From positions 1 to 64,000 of the forward strand of contig CAZVUM010000002.1 of assembly GCA_964629575.1 (NCBI GenBank): DNA of 64,000 nt, in the 5' to 3' direction. The stretch is from JAYPWI01 sp964629575 (lineage in GTDB: Bacteria; Actinomycetota; Acidimicrobiia; Acidimicrobiales; Poriferisodalaceae). Within the stretch, counting starts at the first letter, position 1, and every line of letters starts with the position of its first letter. Made by a program: the position numbers and the translations under genes. The notes below the pieces were generated by a model. The model saw only the letters and a program-made list of their open reading frames with translations. It searched no databases and was not told the DNA's origin. Below, piece by piece: positions 33,216-42,600 of this stretch.

Positions 33216-35264
33216 TCAGCCGGGGATGTCACCCGTGTCGAGGAGTTGTCTCAGTCCCTCTTCGTCGAGAACGGGCACGCCGTGGGCCTCGGCCTTGTCG
33301 AGTTTGGACTGGCCGGCGCCCTCGCCTGCGACCAGGGCGTGGGTGCTCTTGGACACGCTGCCCGGTGACTTGCCGCCGCGAGCGACAATCGCCGCTTTTG
33401 CGTCGTTGCGCTCGATGAACCAGCCATCGAGGTTGCCGGTGACAACGACGCTCTTGCCGGCGAGAACCTGCGGCGCGTCGAGTTCGCCGTCGACCCTGTC
33501 GAGGCGCACCTGCGCCGATCGCAGCTTCTGCACGACCGAGGCGTTGTGTTCGTCCGCGAAGAACTGCTGTACGGACTCGGCGATGATCGGTCCGATGCCG
33601 TCGATCGCCGCGATCTCCTCGACGCCGGCCGCCGCGATGGATTCGATGTCACCGAACCGCCTGGCGAGGGTTTCGGCAGTGGTCGGACCGAGATGCTCGA
33701 CACCGAGGCCGATCAGCACATTGGCGAGCGGCCGATCGCGAGCGGCGTCGATCGCACTGAGCAGGTTCGCCACGGACACGTCGCCGAATCCCTCGAGCTC
33801 GAGCAGGTCCTCGGTTCCGAGCGCGAAGAGATCCCCGACATCGGTCACCTTCCCGATGTCGACCAACGTGGCAACCGTGCGCTCGCCGAGACCTTCGATG
33901 TCCATGGCGGACCGACCGGCGAAATGGCTGATGCCCTGCTGCACCCGAGCCGAACACACCCGATTGACGCAGTAGGTGTTGGCATCGCCTTCCTCGCGAA
34001 CCAGAGCCTCGCCGCACGAAGGGCAGCTGGTCGGGAACGTCCAGGGAGTCGAGTCGCCGGGTCGACGATCAGCGACCGCCCCAACAACCTCGGGGATGAC
34101 GTCGCCGGCCTTGCGCACCACCACGGTGTCCCCTGGCCGAACGTCTTTTGCCGCGACCTGATCCTCGTTGTGCAGCGTGGCGACACCGACCGTGGATCCG
34201 CCGACGAAGACGGGATCGAGGACGGCGAAAGGGGTGGCTCGACCTGTGCGCCCGATCGACACCTCGATGTCGAGGAGCGCCGTCGTCTTCTCCTCTGGGG
34301 GGAACTTGAAGGCGATCGCCCAGCGAGGCGCCCTGCTCGTGGCGCCGAGCTGGTCTCGAAGGGCAAGCTCGTCGAGCTTCACCACGACGCCGTCGATCTC
34401 GTAGTCGGGATCATGGCGGCCATCCATCCACCTGAGGCAGAAGGCTTCGACGTCGGCGATTTCGTCGTACGTCGTGATCTCTGGGTTCACAGGGAGGCCG
34501 AGATCTCGGAGGAGGTCGAAGGACTCGATGGAGGTCGTCATCTGTGGCCCGCCGACCACCTCGCCGAGCTGGTAGCTCCACAGACGTAGACCGCGGCCGG
34601 CCGTGATGCTCGGGTCCTTCTGCCGCAGGCTGCCGGCTGCGGTGTTGCGCGGGTTGACGTAGGCGGGTTGGCCTGCCTCGATCTGCTGGCGGTTGAGCTC
34701 GTCGAAGCTGGACACCGGCAGATAGATCTCGCCACGCACCTCCAGGACGGGCGGCGCTCCGGGCGCCAGCTGATGCGGAACGTCGGCGATGGTGGCCACG
34801 TTGGCGGTGACGTCCTCGCCGACACGACCGTTGCCCCGCGTCGCCGCCTGGACCAGCCGGCCGTCCTCGTAGCGGATCGACACCGCGAGGCCGTCGAACT
34901 TCAGCTCACAGACGTAGGTGGGCTGGGCCTCCTCCCCGAGACCGCGAAGCACACGTTCGTTCCAGGCGCGGAGTTCGTCGAGATCCATGGCGTTGTCGAG
35001 CGACATCATCTGCACGCGGTGCTCGACTGGCTGGAACAGGGACGCGGCGCTGCTTCCGACGGACTGGGTGGGCGAATCGGGATTCCGCAGCTCCGGATGA
35101 GCATCCTCGAGCGATCGCAGCTCGCGCATCAGGGCGTCGTATTCGCCGTCGGGAATGCTCGGGGCGTCGTTCTCGAAGTACGCGACGTTGTGGGCCCGGA
35201 GGTCCTCCTGGAGCGCCCGCACCCGCTCCAAAGTCTCCTGCGGCGCCGTGTCCTCGCTGCTCAC
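33216..35264 (-). CDS. ligA: NAD-dependent DNA ligase
   Basis: The 682-residue enzyme seals nicks in replication and repair. The adenylated Lys is K122 in CELKFDGLAVS. Domains are Ia, the nucleotidyltransferase, the OB fold (RPGDTVVVRKAGDVIPEVVG), a zinc finger with CPSC...CVNRVCSARV, helix-hairpin-helix repeats and a C-terminal BRCT (AGKSVVVTGNLDGW onward). The GTG start lies 6 nt after a TAGATT -10 box, and there is no Shine-Dalgarno. Confidence 0.98.
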   Translation of the reverse strand: MSSEDTAPQETLERVRALQEDLRAHNVAYFENDAPSIPDGEYDALMRELRSLEDAHPELRNPDSPTQSVGSSAASLFQPVEHRVQMMSLDNAMDLDELRAWNERVLRGLGEEAQPTYVCELKFDGLAVSIRYEDGRLVQAATRGNGRVGEDVTANVATIADVPHQLAPGAPPVLEVRGEIYLPVSSFDELNRQQIEAGQPAYVNPRNTAAGSLRQKDPSITAGRGLRLWSYQLGEVVGGPQMTTSIESFDLLRDLGLPVNPEITTYDEIADVEAFCLRWMDGRHDPDYEIDGVVVKLDELALRDQLGATSRAPRWAIAFKFPPEEKTTALLDIEVSIGRTGRATPFAVLDPVFVGGSTVGVATLHNEDQVAAKDVRPGDTVVVRKAGDVIPEVVGAVADRRPGDSTPWTFPTSCPSCGEALVREEGDANTYCVNRVCSARVQQGISHFAGRSAMDIEGLGERTVATLVDIGKVTDVGDLFALGTEDLLELEGFGDVSVANLLSAIDAARDRPLANVLIGLGVEHLGPTTAETLARRFGDIESIAAAGVEEIAAIDGIGPIIAESVQQFFADEHNASVVQKLRSAQVRLDRVDGELDAPQVLAGKSVVVTGNLDGWFIERNDAKAAIVARGGKSPGSVSKSTHALVAGEGAGQSKLDKAEAHGVPVLDEEGLRQLLDTGDIPG

Positions 35265-35270
35265 GCCAGG

Positions 35271-35276
35271 AATCTA
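35271..35276 (-). promoter_or_regulatory. -10 box TAGATT for ligA
   Basis: Minus-strand TAGATT, 6 nt, then GTG at 35264: the same hexamer and spacing as at the sugar dehydrogenase gene. Predicted leaderless promoter. Confidence 0.6.
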
Positions 35277-35357
35277 TCCGCCGCCAGACCGATCGCGGAC
35301 GGGGTCCGTCTTGCGTCGCATTTCGCGCGAGAGGCGCCCGTCGGACACGATCTGGGC

Positions 35358-36257
35358 GTGAAGCCGACCACCATCGGAGCTGCGCTCCTCGGCGAGACGA
35401 CCCTCGCATGGCTCATGCGCGTCGCATGGGCCACGCTGCCGCTGTCCACCGGCGCCCTGGTCGATGACATCGCGGGCGACTGGTCTTCGGCGGCGCGATG
35501 GACGGCGGCGCTGCTGGCGTGGGGCCTGTGGGTCGCGGCCCTCGTCGGCCTCCTGGTTCGTCGGCCGTGGGGTCTGACCGCCCTCCGGCTGGCCGCACCG
35601 CTTCCCGTCGTCGTCGCCATCGTCGGCGCAGCGGGCTCCGACGGCTCGTGGATCGCGGCTGCCCACGGTGCCGCCGTGCTCGTCCTCGCCCTCCTGCCGG
35701 AGGTCGGCGCCCACGTCGTCGATGGTCTCAGCTATGGCGACGAGCGCCGCCTCATCCTGCGGGTGCCCTTCGCGCTCGTCGCTGGGCCAATCCCACTGGT
35801 GTGGGCGCTCGTCGTCGCAGGCGTCGTGTCGGGCCCGTTCGTTCTCGCCGCCGGCGGAAGGGTGCTCGGTGCGCTGCTGGTCGTCATCGGATTTCCGATC
35901 GCATGGATGGGCGTCAGGTCGCTCCATCAGCTCAGCCGCAGGTGGATCGTGTTCGTGCCAAACGGGTTCGTGGTGCACGACCTGCTGGCGACCCGCGAGC
36001 CGTTTCTGCTGCGACGCCAGGACGTGCTCGCAATCGGCCCTGCAGCCATCGACATCGACCTGTCCGACGAGACCCTGATCGATCTCAGCTCAAACGCCCT
36101 CGGCGTGGTCCTCGACGTGCAGCTCGACGGAGACATCGAGGTCGTTCCCGTCTCCCGGCGAGTCGCCGAGGTCAAGGTGGTCCAGCGGGTGCTCGTCACC
36201 CCGTCGCGACCGGGCGCGGTGCTGCGAGAAGCCCGGGCACGCCGAATCCCGAAGTAG
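35358..36257 (+). CDS. Polytopic membrane protein, function unknown
   Basis: The 299-residue protein has five to six hydrophobic helices in the first ~200 residues (including WAALVGLLV-type and FALVAGPIPLVWALVVAGVV segments). A soluble C-terminal part follows, starting RRWIVFVPNGFVVHDLLATREPFLLRRQDV, which looks like a PH-like beta domain. I do not recognise a named family. GTG at 35358 is the earliest sensible start, since the frame upstream lies inside ligA. It is convergent with mnmA. Confidence 0.7.
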   Translation: MKPTTIGAALLGETTLAWLMRVAWATLPLSTGALVDDIAGDWSSAARWTAALLAWGLWVAALVGLLVRRPWGLTALRLAAPLPVVVAIVGAAGSDGSWIAAAHGAAVLVLALLPEVGAHVVDGLSYGDERRLILRVPFALVAGPIPLVWALVVAGVVSGPFVLAAGGRVLGALLVVIGFPIAWMGVRSLHQLSRRWIVFVPNGFVVHDLLATREPFLLRRQDVLAIGPAAIDIDLSDETLIDLSSNALGVVLDVQLDGDIEVVPVSRRVAEVKVVQRVLVTPSRPGAVLREARARRIPK

Positions 36258-36270
36258 CCAGGGATGGCGC

Positions 36271-37299
36271 TCAGGCGGCGGTTGCGCCGCCAACCACGAC
36301 ATCACCGTCGTAGAACACCACCATCTGACCGGGCGCGACGCGCCGCTGTGGTTCTGACCACAGGAGTTCGCCGCGGTCGGTGAGCGTCGCCGGGCAAGGC
36401 GAACCGTGGGCGCTCGTCTGCGCCGCGATCGCTCCGACGACGGGCGACACAGTCCACGAGTGGTCGACGAGCTCGACCCGTTCTGCGAGCAACGACGAAG
36501 CCGGGCCAACGGTCACCCGCCGTCGCGGCGTGTCGACGGCGACGGCATAGGAGCGCGCCGCGTTGCCGCCCAGGTCGAGCCCCTTTCGCTGACCGATGGT
36601 CACCAGTTCGACTGCGTCGACGGTGCCGACGATGTCACCGGCCTCGTCGATCAGTTCGCCTGGGTGGAGATCGATGCGCTCGCCGAGAAAGCGACGGCGC
36701 CCGTCGGAGGAGGTGATGAAACAGACGTCCTGGCTGTCCGGCTTGTCCGCGGTCCGCAGGCCGAGGCGCGTGGCCTCGTCCCGCACGGCGTCCTTGGTGA
36801 GCGATCCCACCGGAAAACGCAACCGCTCCAGCTGCGCGGCGGAGAGCATGTACAGAACGTAGGACTGGTCCTTCGCCGGATCGGCGCCGCGGGCGAGCCG
36901 CACCCCCGCAGGGGTGTCGACCCGACGAGCGTGGTGACCCGTCGCGATCGCGTCGTACCCCAGACGCAGCCCTCGCTCGAGAAGGGCGTCGAACTTGATG
37001 TGGCGATTGCACTCCACGCACGGGTTGGGCGTGAGCCCCTCGGAGTGCGCCCGAACGTACGGATCGACGACGAACTCTGTGAAGGCATCGCCATAGTTGA
37101 AGACGTAGTGGTCGATGTCGAGCTGCTGGGCCACCCGCCGAGCATCGTCGACGTCGGACACCGAGCAGCAGCCGGAATCCTGCGCACCGCCCCAGAGCTT
37201 CAGGGTCACGCCGGCGACCTCGTGGCCCTCCTCAACCAGGCGGGCAGCGGCGACCGAGCTGTCGACCCCACCGGACATGGCGACGAGGATCTTGCTCAT
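36271..37299 (-). CDS. mnmA: tRNA-specific 2-thiouridylase
   Basis: The 342-residue enzyme makes s2U34 in tRNA-Lys/Glu/Gln. The PP-loop is MSGGVDSSVAA near the N-terminus. Catalytic cysteines are in NPCVECNRHIKF and DSQDVCFI, with GHHARR and IGQRKGLDLGG also diagnostic. ATG 37299 overlaps the stop of the cysteine desulfurase gene (ATGA), a sensible pairing because the desulfurase supplies the sulfur. Confidence 0.98.
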   Translation of the reverse strand: MSKILVAMSGGVDSSVAAARLVEEGHEVAGVTLKLWGGAQDSGCCSVSDVDDARRVAQQLDIDHYVFNYGDAFTEFVVDPYVRAHSEGLTPNPCVECNRHIKFDALLERGLRLGYDAIATGHHARRVDTPAGVRLARGADPAKDQSYVLYMLSAAQLERLRFPVGSLTKDAVRDEATRLGLRTADKPDSQDVCFITSSDGRRRFLGERIDLHPGELIDEAGDIVGTVDAVELVTIGQRKGLDLGGNAARSYAVAVDTPRRRVTVGPASSLLAERVELVDHSWTVSPVVGAIAAQTSAHGSPCPATLTDRGELLWSEPQRRVAPGQMVVFYDGDVVVGGATAA

Positions 37300-38453
37300 C
37301 TGCGCCCCATCATCGCCGGGGTGCGCAACTGGCGGACCGCGCTCGGGATCACCTCGAGGGCCTGGTCGATCTCCCAGGGCTCGGTGCACCAACCGAGCGA
37401 CAGCCGCAGCGACCCCGCAGCCGCGACGCGGTCGACGCCCATCGCGGCCAGCACGTGGCTCGGGTCCATGGCACCTGACGCGCACGAGGACGCCGCGGAG
37501 GCCATGACGTCGCCCTTCTCCAGCAGAACCAGCAACGCCTCGCTCTCGAGACCTCCGATCACCAGCTGGAGCAGCCCTGCTGCCCGACCCTGTCGTGGCA
37601 CGGTCTCCGAGCAGTCGGGGATCGCGTCGATGAGACCGTCGGCGAGGCGATCGCGCAGGCTTCGCAGGCGGCTGAGCTCGGTGTCGCGCGAGGCCCCGAG
37701 TTCGACGAGCGCATGAGCGAGGGCGACGATGCCGCCGGTGTTGTGCGTTCCGCTCCGCCGCTCTGCCTCCTGGCCCCCGCCGAGGGTCTGCGCAGACAGC
37801 GGCGTCCCGGGACGAACCGCCAGGACCCCGACTCCCTTCGGTCCGCCGAACTTGTGACCGCTCAGGGACACGAGGTCGGCTGGCGCCACGGCCGCCGCGA
37901 CGTCAACCCAATTGACGCCCTGGACCGCGTCGGTGTGCAGCACTGCGTTGGGGGCTCGCTCGTCCATCACTGATCGCACCGCGCCGAGGTCGGCGATCAC
38001 TCCCGATTCGTTGTTGACGAGCATCACCGACACGAGCGCAACCTCCTCGGACAGCGCATCGCTCAGGGCATCGAGGTCGACGGCCCCGTCCGATGTCACC
38101 CCGACCACATGGCCGCCATGTCCCTCGACAGGGTGGAGGACCGCATGGTGTTCGGTCGCCGGGCACACGACGCCGCCGCCCGTCGCGGCGACGACGCCTG
38201 CGATCGCGAGGTTGTCGGACTCGGTGCCGCCACTCGTGAACACGATGTCGTGCGGCCCGAATCCGAGCTCGGCAGCCACGAGATCGCGCGCCTCTTCGAT
38301 CGCGGCTCGCGACCTTCTGGCCATGGTGTGTGCACCGGACGGGTTGGCGAACTCGTCCGTCAGGTAGGGCAGCATGGCCGCGACCGCCCCGGGACGCACA
38401 GGCGTCGACGCGGCGCAATCGAGGTATGCGGGGCGATCAGGGCGTCCTGCCAT
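37296..38453 (-). CDS. Cysteine desulfurase (IscS/NifS-like)
   Basis: The 385-residue PLP enzyme releases sulfur from cysteine. The N-terminal YLDCAASTPVRPGA, FTSGGTESDNLAI, the PLP lysine in SLSGHKFGGPKGVG and the catalytic Cys region SSCASGAMDPSHVLAAMG are all present. The first part of that loop reads ASAASSC where relatives have SGSAC, a minor change. ATG 38453 is in frame with the conserved start. It is coupled to mnmA by a 4-nt overlap, pointing to tRNA thiolation as one destination of its sulfur, and follows the RDD gene by 10 nt. Confidence 0.95.
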   Translation of the reverse strand: MAGRPDRPAYLDCAASTPVRPGAVAAMLPYLTDEFANPSGAHTMARRSRAAIEEARDLVAAELGFGPHDIVFTSGGTESDNLAIAGVVAATGGGVVCPATEHHAVLHPVEGHGGHVVGVTSDGAVDLDALSDALSEEVALVSVMLVNNESGVIADLGAVRSVMDERAPNAVLHTDAVQGVNWVDVAAAVAPADLVSLSGHKFGGPKGVGVLAVRPGTPLSAQTLGGGQEAERRSGTHNTGGIVALAHALVELGASRDTELSRLRSLRDRLADGLIDAIPDCSETVPRQGRAAGLLQLVIGGLESEALLVLLEKGDVMASAASSCASGAMDPSHVLAAMGVDRVAAAGSLRLSLGWCTEPWEIDQALEVIPSAVRQLRTPAMMGRR

Positions 38454-38463
38454 GCCCAACAGG

Positions 38464-39291
38464 CTATTGGGCAGCGGTGGAGCCGACCCTCGCCAGAGGT
38501 CGCGGCCTGTCGTCTCCCTGCGCATCGGCGGCGACGACGCACTGGAGGAAGACTGCGTCGGCCATCCGGGCCGGTCTCCGACTCCCGAGGTCCGCGTCGA
38601 TCGCTGCGGCCAGGTGCGCTGCCTGGTCGGACAGCCCGACGAGGGACTGGGTCGTGGACCGCGCCAGAATCTCGCGAGCGAGATGGATCCGCTCGCGGTC
38701 GATCCCAGCGACATCGAGCGACCCGATGAAGCTGTCGTATCCCGAAGGTGGTCCGAGCAAGCGAGTCGAACCGGAGCGTCCGACGACGAGGCGGGTCCGC
38801 ACCACAATCGTGCCCGCAGCCACGTCGCCGAGCCTCTGGTGGCGCGGCGACGCGAGCATGCTTGCGATCCCCGCGAAGCCGCTCGTGGCCAGCAGATCCA
38901 CAACCGACAGCGCCGATCGGGTTGCAGCGTGACGGAACCGAATCGGGGCGCCGACGTCGGTGACCACCCGGAGGCCCGTCGCGAGCTTTCCGACTGTTCG
39001 CCCGGACAGGGCGGTCTCGAGGACGAGCGGGTAGAGGAACAGGGCAACGAAGACAGCGATGGTGATCGCCACGATCATCACCCACAGGGGTGGCATCGTG
39101 ACCGCCAGCACCATCAGCACCGCGTACAGCCCGACGGCGCACACGAGCAGATCCAGCGCACGGGCGAGGACGCGCGATGCCACGCCAGCCGTCTCGAGAT
39201 CGAGGACGACTCCCTCGGCGGTCACGAGAAGATCGCCCGCCCGCGCCACTCCTCCGGAGCGAGCCGTACTCACCTGTGCAGCCTCGGGCAC
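38464..39291 (-). CDS. RDD-family membrane protein
   Basis: The 275-residue protein has two or three membrane helices in an RDD pattern: ARALDLLVCAVGLYAVLMVLAV, then IVAITIAVFVALFLYPLVLETALSGRTVGKLATGLRVV, with the second-half mark PRHQRLGDVAAGTIVV. Function is unknown; some RDD proteins are linked to ion transport. The start is uncertain (GTG 39291 or GTG 39273). It is divergent from the SpoIIM-like gene, and this pair is commonly found together. Confidence 0.87.
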   Translation of the reverse strand: MPEAAQVSTARSGGVARAGDLLVTAEGVVLDLETAGVASRVLARALDLLVCAVGLYAVLMVLAVTMPPLWVMIVAITIAVFVALFLYPLVLETALSGRTVGKLATGLRVVTDVGAPIRFRHAATRSALSVVDLLATSGFAGIASMLASPRHQRLGDVAAGTIVVRTRLVVGRSGSTRLLGPPSGYDSFIGSLDVAGIDRERIHLAREILARSTTQSLVGLSDQAAHLAAAIDADLGSRRPARMADAVFLQCVVAADAQGDDRPRPLARVGSTAAQ

Positions 39292-39318
39292 CCCATCAGG
39301 GTTTACGGTAGCTGGGCG

Positions 39319-40320
39319 ATGGCGAGGGAGAGCTTCACGCAGGACAGAGAGCCGACATGGGTCGAGCTCGAACGCCTCACCTCGCACGCCGGCAGCCTCG
39401 GCGCTTCCGATGCCGTGACGATGGTCGACCGCTACCGGCGCACCTCGACCCACCTCGCCGCCGTCCGAACCGACGGCGCGGATCCTGAGTTGGGCACCCG
39501 GCTCACCCGCCTGGTTGGCAACGCACACGTGGCCATTCACGGCCAGCAGCCCAGAAACCGCCGTCAACTGCGCCGGTTCTTCGTCGAGACGTTTCCCGCG
39601 GCGGTGTGGTGGCACAGGCGCTTCATCGTGATCAGCGCACTGCTCTTTTTCGTGCCGGCGCTGCTCATCGGTGCGTGGATGGCCACATCCCCCGACGCCG
39701 TTGACGCCAGCGCACCTGCGTCCGTGCGCGAGGCCTACCTCGAGAACGACTTCGAGGCCTACTACAGCTCCGATCCGGCAGCCCAGTTCGCCACCGCTGT
39801 GTTCATCAACAACATCCAGGTCGCGATCTTGGCCTTTGCGGTCGGCATCTTGCTGTGCGTCCCCACGGCGTGGGTCCTCGTGCAGAACGGCGCGTTCCTC
39901 GGACTGGCCGGTGGACTGTTCACGGCTGCGGGCCGGTGGCAGCACTTCTGGGGCCTGATCACGCCGCACGGTCTGCTGGAGATCTCGGCGATCGTCGTCG
40001 CTGGCGCCGCGGGTTTCGGTCTCGGATGGGCTGTCATCGCTCCAGGGGACCGCCCGAGGGCCGAGGCACTCGCCGAGTCGGGCAAGCGGAGCGTTGTCGT
40101 GGTGATCGGCTTGGTACTCGCGTTCTTGGTCGCGGGGATGATCGAAGGTTTCGTCACCGGAACGGATCTTCCGACCGCGGTTCGCGTGGGTATCGGAATC
40201 GTGGCGTTCGTGATGTTCGCCGCCTGGGTGCTGGCGTACGGCCCGGCTGCCGAGCGGCGTGGCCTCTCAGGCGTTCTCGGAGAGTCTCACCAGGCGCCTC
40301 CGGCCTTCAGCTCGAGATAG
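39319..40320 (+). CDS. SpoIIM-like (stage II sporulation protein M) membrane protein
   Basis: The 333-residue protein has an N-terminal cytoplasmic helical part, then about five to six membrane helices. The family block FFVETFPAAVWWHRRF, and FINNIQVAILAFAVGILLCVPTAWVLVQNGAFLGLAGGLF with HGLLEISAIVVAGAAG, identify SpoIIM/DUF95. In endospore formers SpoIIM helps peptidoglycan remodelling, while in actinobacteria the role is unknown. ATG 39319 follows a TACGGT -10-like box by 9 nt. The last 34 bp overlap the convergent DUF58 gene. Confidence 0.93.
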   Translation: MARESFTQDREPTWVELERLTSHAGSLGASDAVTMVDRYRRTSTHLAAVRTDGADPELGTRLTRLVGNAHVAIHGQQPRNRRQLRRFFVETFPAAVWWHRRFIVISALLFFVPALLIGAWMATSPDAVDASAPASVREAYLENDFEAYYSSDPAAQFATAVFINNIQVAILAFAVGILLCVPTAWVLVQNGAFLGLAGGLFTAAGRWQHFWGLITPHGLLEISAIVVAGAAGFGLGWAVIAPGDRPRAEALAESGKRSVVVVIGLVLAFLVAGMIEGFVTGTDLPTAVRVGIGIVAFVMFAAWVLAYGPAAERRGLSGVLGESHQAPPAFSSR

Positions 40321-41612
40321 GCGTCCACGAGCCGCGTCGCACACTCGCCAGGCGGAGCATCGATGACCGTCGCGCCCAGATCGGACAACAGGCCTGCGGC
40401 TCTCTCCCGCGCCGCGAGCGCGCGCGTCGCGGCCGCCGCCTGGTGGAGTGATTCGCGCCCATCGATCGGGCCGTCCGCCCATCTCTCCAGCTGAGGGTCG
40501 GACACGGCGGCCACCACGATGTGATGGGACAACGCGTGCTGCGCGACCGCCGGCGCGAGCCGTTCCTCGACCACGGATTCGTTGAGTTCGGTGAGAACGA
40601 CCAGAAGCGATCGTCGACGCTGCGCCTGCGTGGCGGTCACGAGGGCCGCGACGTGGTCGACCTCGACGAGCGAGGGCTCCAGATCGAACACCGCTTCGGT
40701 CACGCGGGACGCGAGCTGGGCGCCGGCTCCGTGGCCCACCTCGGCACGGACCGCCTGGTCGTATGCCACGAACGACACGCGGTCGCGGGTGCGCGACGCC
40801 ACCACCGAGAACGCGACGGCGACGTCCATGGCGTGCTCGATCCGAGGTGCGCCCTCGACCTGCGCTGCCATGGTCCGACCGCAGTCGAGCAGAATCGCCA
40901 CCGGCTGGTGCTGTTCGACGTTGAAGGTCCGCACGATCGGGCGGTCGGATCGAGCTGTCGCGTTCCAGTCGATGTGGCGGGGGTCATCGCCCGGCACGTA
41001 GTCACGAAGCTGCTCGAAGTCGGTTCCGCTGCCTCGTCCCCGTGCCGTGCGCAGCCCCACGGTGGTGAGGCGGCGCGACCGCATCCGCAGCTCGGTTGCG
41101 CGGCGCGAGTGAAACGGAGGGAGCACGCGAAGCACATCGATCTCGTCGATGTCCCGCTGACGGGCGCAGAGCCCGAGTGGGCCGGGACAGCGGACCGTCA
41201 TGGGCCCGATCGCGAAGCGTCCGCGCCGGCTCGGGCGAAACGGTCGTTCGACATCGAGCGACGCGCGCGGCGCCAGCTGGCCGGAGCAGCGCCTGTCGAC
41301 CCCGACGGATGGAGCGACCGAGTCGGCGATGGCGAAGGCGAGCGTGCGATCGCTCGGATTGGTCACACTCCACCGGAGGGACCCCTCCTCACCACGGACC
41401 AGTGCACCGGGCAGGGTTCGTTCGATGATGAGGTCGCGGGGCGAAAGAGCCAACAGAGCGTCGACCGCGGCGACCGCGCCCAGCACCACGGCAGCACCGA
41501 TCACGACTCCCCACCACGGCCCGACCCCGCCGGAGACGATCAGCGCCACAGGCACGGCCGCAGCAGCCGCGAGCTGCGAGAAACGACGTGTCGGGGCGAG
41601 CCTGCGGTTCAT
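40287..41612 (-). CDS. DUF58 domain protein
   Basis: The 441-residue protein has two N-terminal membrane helices (about 12-55), then the DUF58 core with RGRGSGTDFEQLRDYVPGDDPRHIDWNATARSDRPIVR. A von Willebrand A-like part begins VAILLDCGRTM, an incomplete MIDAS (D-C-G instead of DxSxS). DUF58 proteins work with MoxR ATPases in poorly understood membrane or cell-wall assembly roles. It follows moxR by 7 nt, and its 3' end overlaps that of the SpoIIM-like gene. Confidence 0.93.
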   Translation of the reverse strand: MNRRLAPTRRFSQLAAAAAVPVALIVSGGVGPWWGVVIGAAVVLGAVAAVDALLALSPRDLIIERTLPGALVRGEEGSLRWSVTNPSDRTLAFAIADSVAPSVGVDRRCSGQLAPRASLDVERPFRPSRRGRFAIGPMTVRCPGPLGLCARQRDIDEIDVLRVLPPFHSRRATELRMRSRRLTTVGLRTARGRGSGTDFEQLRDYVPGDDPRHIDWNATARSDRPIVRTFNVEQHQPVAILLDCGRTMAAQVEGAPRIEHAMDVAVAFSVVASRTRDRVSFVAYDQAVRAEVGHGAGAQLASRVTEAVFDLEPSLVEVDHVAALVTATQAQRRRSLLVVLTELNESVVEERLAPAVAQHALSHHIVVAAVSDPQLERWADGPIDGRESLHQAAAATRALAARERAAGLLSDLGATVIDAPPGECATRLVDAYLELKAGGAW

Positions 41613-41619
41613 CGAGAGG

Positions 41620-42600
41620 TCAGCGGGGTACGGGAACCGTGTTGAGGACGCGCTCGATCACCTGATCCGGCTCGGTGCCATCGAGGAGAGCCTCGGGACG
41701 CAGGATGAGCCGGTGGCGGGTTGCGGGACGGATCACGGCCTTCACCTCGTCTGGGCCGACGAACGACTTCCCCGCCAGCCAGGCCCAGGCCTTGGCGGCA
41801 TGCAGCAGAGCGGCGGTGCCGCGCGGCGACACACCGAGCGCGACCGAACCGAGCGAACGGGTCGCCGACACGAGTTCGACGATGTATGCGAGGACGCGAT
41901 CCTCGACGCTCACCGCCGCCACGGCCTCCCTGGCGCGAGCCAGGTGCGCCGCCGAGGCGACCGCGCGAACGCCCGCCGCCGCAAGATCGTGCGGGTCGAG
42001 GCCCTGATCGTGGCGGCGGAGCATCGCCTGTTCTTCGTCGGGGGTGGGATAGCTCACCGCCAGCTTGAAGAGGAAGCGATCGATCTGGGCTTCGGGGAGC
42101 GGGTAGGTGCCCTCGTACTCGATGGGGTTCTGGGTCGCGATCACGAGGAACGGGTCGGGCAGGTTCGTCGCCTGCCCGTCGACCGTCACCTGACGCTCTT
42201 CCATTGCCTCGAGGAGGGCAGCCTGGGTCTTGGGGGGAGTCCGGTTGAGTTCGTCCGCCAGCAAGACGTTGGTGAACACCGGCCCCGGGCGATGTTCGAA
42301 ACGTCGCGTCGCCGGGTCGAGAACCAACTGGCCCGTCACGTCGGCGGGGAGGAGATCGGGTGTGAACTGGACCCGCGCAAAGTCGAGATCGAGCGAGGCT
42401 GCGAACGTCTTGACCGCAAGGGTCTTGGCGACGCCGGGCACACCCTCGAGCAGCACGTGCCCGTTGGCCAGCGCCGCCGTGAGCAGGCCGGTCACCAGAC
42501 CGTCCTGCCCGACGATCACCTTGGCCATCTCGTCGCGGAGTGCAACGAGGGTCTCTCGTAGCTGATCTGACCCCCCGCTCGCCGATGATTCATCCATCAC
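41620..42600 (-). CDS. MoxR-family AAA+ ATPase
   Basis: The 326-residue protein has Walker A GVPGVAKT, Walker B LLADELNRTPPKTQAALLEAMEE, sensor 1 VIATQNPIEYEGTYPLPEAQIDRF and sensor 2 near SPRGTAALLHAAKAWAW. MoxR ATPases act as chaperones for partner proteins containing VWA domains, here the DUF58 product. It overlaps the DUF4350 gene by 4 nt. Confidence 0.96.
   Translation of the reverse strand: MMDESSASGGSDQLRETLVALRDEMAKVIVGQDGLVTGLLTAALANGHVLLEGVPGVAKTLAVKTFAASLDLDFARVQFTPDLLPADVTGQLVLDPATRRFEHRPGPVFTNVLLADELNRTPPKTQAALLEAMEERQVTVDGQATNLPDPFLVIATQNPIEYEGTYPLPEAQIDRFLFKLAVSYPTPDEEQAMLRRHDQGLDPHDLAAAGVRAVASAAHLARAREAVAAVSVEDRVLAYIVELVSATRSLGSVALGVSPRGTAALLHAAKAWAWLAGKSFVGPDEVKAVIRPATRHRLILRPEALLDGTEPDQVIERVLNTVPVPR

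Noticed and set aside
40287..41612. Functional MIDAS metal site in the DUF58 protein
   Set aside because: The segment reads LLDCGRTM rather than DxSxS, so metal binding cannot be claimed.
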